Shown here piece after piece: positions 42,207 through 43,982 of a DNA stretch of 43,982 nt. Origin of the DNA: Deltaproteobacteria bacterium (GTDB taxonomy: Bacteria; Myxococcota_A; Polyangia; Polyangiales; Houyiibacteriaceae). The number at the start of each line of letters is the position of its first letter. Position 1 is the first letter of the stretch. The stretch lies in NCBI GenBank assembly GCA_004283055.1, contig SHLP01000016.1, positions 1 to 43,982 of the forward strand. The letters run 5' to 3'. The notes under the pieces are model-generated. The model worked only from the letters and a program-made list of their open reading frames with translations, had not been told where the DNA came from and did no database searches. Made by a program: the position numbers and the translations under genes.

Positions 42207-43578
42207 GCTGAGCGTGCTCGCCGCAGCGGTCGAGGACCCGGATCGCGACTGCGTCATCGACAACGGCCGAGTGTGGTCGTACACGGAGATCGCCGTACGC
42301 GTGCGCACAGCCATGGCTTCTCTCGTCGCCCGCGGAGTGAAGCCCGGCGAACCCGTTGCGATCACGCCACGAGTGGATCTCGACTCGATCATCTGGTTGT
42401 ACGCGCTCTTCGAGCTTGCTGCTCCGGCAGTGCTACTCCACCCGGGGCTCCGCGATCGCGAACGGGCGGCTGCTCTGAGGGAGGCGCAGCCGGCGCATCT
42501 CATCGACGGCCGAGTTCCGAATGACGGGCCTGCCGAGCCCGTCGCTCCGCAGGCGTCGGTCCCCGCCGAGCAGACCCTGGTGATCGCCTTCACGTCGGGG
42601 TCGAGCGGACCGGCTCGCGGCGTTCGACTTTCCCAGCGGGCGTTCATCGCATCGGAAGCTGCGCACGCATCGAATCTCGGCTGGTGTCCCGAGGACCGTT
42701 GGCTCCTTTGCATGCCGCCTGCTCACGTCGGCGGGCTGTCCATCGTCACTCGCTCGCTGATCGCGAGGCGCTGCATCGTATTGGGCCCAAGTCCATTTGA
42801 TGCGCGCGAGCTGAGTCGTCGGATGATCGACGATGGTGTAACGCTTCTGAGCGTCGTGCCCACGATGCTTCGCCGCTTGCTGCTTCTCGAAGATCCTGCT
42901 TGGACGCCGACGCGCGAGCTTCGTGCCGTCTTGGTGGGAGGCGCGCCGTTTCCTGACGAGCTTCGCAAACAAGCCGCGAAGCGGTGTATCCCGACGCTCG
43001 CAACCTATGGATGCACCGAGGCCTGCTCACAAGTGACGACGCAAAGGCGGGAGCAGAGCGGGCAGCCCGGCTCGGGTACCGTTCTGTCTGGCGTCGAGGC
43101 TCGAATCGAAGACGACGAAATCCAAATTCGTGGCGACGTGCTGATGGACGGCTACCTCGATCAGAGTGGCAACGGCGATCACTGGACGCCTGACGGTTGG
43201 TTCCGAAGCGGCGACTACGGCTGCTTTCTACCGGACGGGCAGCTGTGGGTGGGCGGCCGTCGCGACGATCTCATCGTCACGGGCGGTGAAAACGTCGCAC
43301 CCCGCGAGGTTGAAGCATGGCTCGAGACCGTTCCGGGAGTTGAATCCGCCTGTGTTTTCTCACTACCGCATCCGGACTGGGGCGAAGAAGTCGTCGCGGC
43401 TCTCGTCGTCGATTCGGGTCAGTACAGCCTCCAAGGCCTCCGCGGCCGGCTCGAGGAAGGGCTCGCTCGCTACAAACATCCCAAGCGCATCTGCGTGCTC
43501 GATGCGCTACCGCTCAACCGCTCGGGAAAAATTGATCGCGTAGCGGTGAAGGCACGATGCGCGGGTAGGTTAGTTTGA
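42199..43578 (+). CDS. menE: o-Succinylbenzoate-CoA ligase
   Basis: Acyl-adenylate-forming ligase of 459 residues activating o-succinylbenzoate with CoA. The P-loop is FTSGSSGPARGVRLS (about 130-144), followed by YGCTEACSQVTT, the hinge FRSGDYG, GRRDDLIVTGGENVAPREVE and the catalytic Lys in LNRSGKIDR near the C-terminus. Length is typical. It is the last men gene in the run. MenB, which uses its product, is not in the window. Confidence 0.94.
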   Translation: MHELSVLAAAVEDPDRDCVIDNGRVWSYTEIAVRVRTAMASLVARGVKPGEPVAITPRVDLDSIIWLYALFELAAPAVLLHPGLRDRERAAALREAQPAHLIDGRVPNDGPAEPVAPQASVPAEQTLVIAFTSGSSGPARGVRLSQRAFIASEAAHASNLGWCPEDRWLLCMPPAHVGGLSIVTRSLIARRCIVLGPSPFDARELSRRMIDDGVTLLSVVPTMLRRLLLLEDPAWTPTRELRAVLVGGAPFPDELRKQAAKRCIPTLATYGCTEACSQVTTQRREQSGQPGSGTVLSGVEARIEDDEIQIRGDVLMDGYLDQSGNGDHWTPDGWFRSGDYGCFLPDGQLWVGGRRDDLIVTGGENVAPREVEAWLETVPGVESACVFSLPHPDWGEEVVAALVVDSGQYSLQGLRGRLEEGLARYKHPKRICVLDALPLNRSGKIDRVAVKARCAGRLV

Positions 43579-43607
43579 ATTCCAGCGCTCGGTGGGTTGC
43601 TGAAGTC

Positions 43608-43616
43608 TGCTAGAAT
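43608..43616 (+). promoter_or_regulatory. Extended -10 promoter candidate
   Basis: TGCTAGAAT gives a TG-N-TAGAAT extended -10 element 21 bp before the ATG of the prolyl isomerase gene, in the 59-bp gap after menE. No clear -35 is needed for such promoters and none is seen. It would let the last gene be expressed apart from the men operon. Confidence 0.4.
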
Positions 43617-43637
43617 GCCGCCTTCAGGGAGACGAAT

Positions 43638-43958
43638 ATGGCAGATCAGATCAACGCATCGCACATCCTTCTCATGTACGCCGGCTCGGAGCGGTCCTCG
43701 GCGACCCGCAGCAAAGCAGACGCGCAGACCCAAATCGCCGACATCGAGAAACAGCTTCGAGACGGCGCGGACTTTGCCGCTCTTGCGCGTCAGCATTCCG
43801 ACTGCGGGTCGGCGCAATCAGGCGGTGACCTCGGTGGCTTCGGTCGCGGACAGATGGTGAAGGGCTTCGAAGATGCGGCGTTCGCGCTCGACGTGGGAGA
43901 CACGAGCGCAGTCGTAGAGACGCCGTTTGGTTTTCACATCATTCACCGAACTGGCTAG
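43638..43958 (+). CDS. Parvulin-type peptidyl-prolyl isomerase
   Basis: Small PpiC-like rotamase of 106 residues, the size of a free-standing parvulin, with no signal peptide, so probably cytosolic. Family blocks are INASHILLMY, DFAALARQHSDCGSAQSGGDLGGFGRGQMV, FEDAAFALDVGDTS and the end TPFGFHIIHRTG, in which the active-site His and Cys positions are kept. A short insertion, GSERSSATRSK, follows the first strand and is longer than in E. coli PpiC. A GGGAG ribosome site lies about 7 bases before the ATG. Confidence 0.94.
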   Translation: MADQINASHILLMYAGSERSSATRSKADAQTQIADIEKQLRDGADFAALARQHSDCGSAQSGGDLGGFGRGQMVKGFEDAAFALDVGDTSAVVETPFGFHIIHRTG

Positions 43959-43982
43959 CACCATTCGGACGCACCGAACTGG

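Overview
The window is GC-rich, densely coded chromosomal DNA. It most resembles a member of the Myxococcota (formerly Deltaproteobacteria). The hints are a ferrochelatase with four cysteines placed as in [2Fe-2S] enzymes, a class II HMG-CoA reductase among menaquinone genes, a remnant of a two-helix LuxR-type regulator, an alpha/beta-hydrolase-OsmC fusion, and many GTG/TTG starts with 1-4 base overlaps. This placement is inference from gene content. I see no tRNA, rRNA, CRISPR array, insertion sequence, phage gene or replication origin.

Layout. 1-6.3 kb: spermidine synthase, an MBL-fold hydrolase and ferrochelatase, then a leftward run of Nudix hydrolase, DUF445 membrane protein, purU and a crotonase. 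6.4-10.8 kb: a surface O-acylation locus with an MBOAT acyltransferase and two SGNH-hydrolase paralogues that converge and overlap antisense by 172 bp. 10.9-13.0 kb: an SDR dehydrogenase and a MATE exporter. 13.1-14.6 kb: a leftward trio of FMN-binding protein, four-helix membrane protein and small anchored protein, headed by a hairpin and Fur-like box around the first start codon. 14.8-20.3 kb: a rightward envelope/stress operon with a DUF2892 protein, ECF sigma factor, zinc-finger anti-sigma factor, TVP38 membrane protein, secreted protein, lipoprotein and AhpD-like protein, followed by a cation efflux protein and a YceI protein.

20.3-26.1 kb: two outer-membrane barrel proteins, a DUF2231 membrane protein, a broken LuxR-type regulator that has lost its DNA-binding core, a perfect 17-bp Fur-box-like palindrome, and a large beta-propeller lipoprotein. 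26.2-32.6 kb, mostly leftward: pterin carbinolamine dehydratase, an ABC-F ATPase, the hydrolase-OsmC fusion, a sulfotransferase and ilvD. 32.7-43.6 kb: a GbsR/MarR-type regulator, then a tightly packed operon of polyprenyl diphosphate synthase, HMG-CoA reductase, menG, menF, menD, menH, menA, menC and menE. A parvulin-type prolyl isomerase closes the window.

The main functional unit is the menaquinone operon. It combines head-group synthesis (menF-D-H-C-E), the prenyl tail (polyprenyl synthase, with HMG-CoA reductase feeding the mevalonate route), joining (menA) and the final methylation (menG). menB and a DHNA-CoA thioesterase are absent and must lie elsewhere. A second theme is envelope and redox biology with probable iron control, shown by two sites sharing TGAAAA-N3-TTTTCA.
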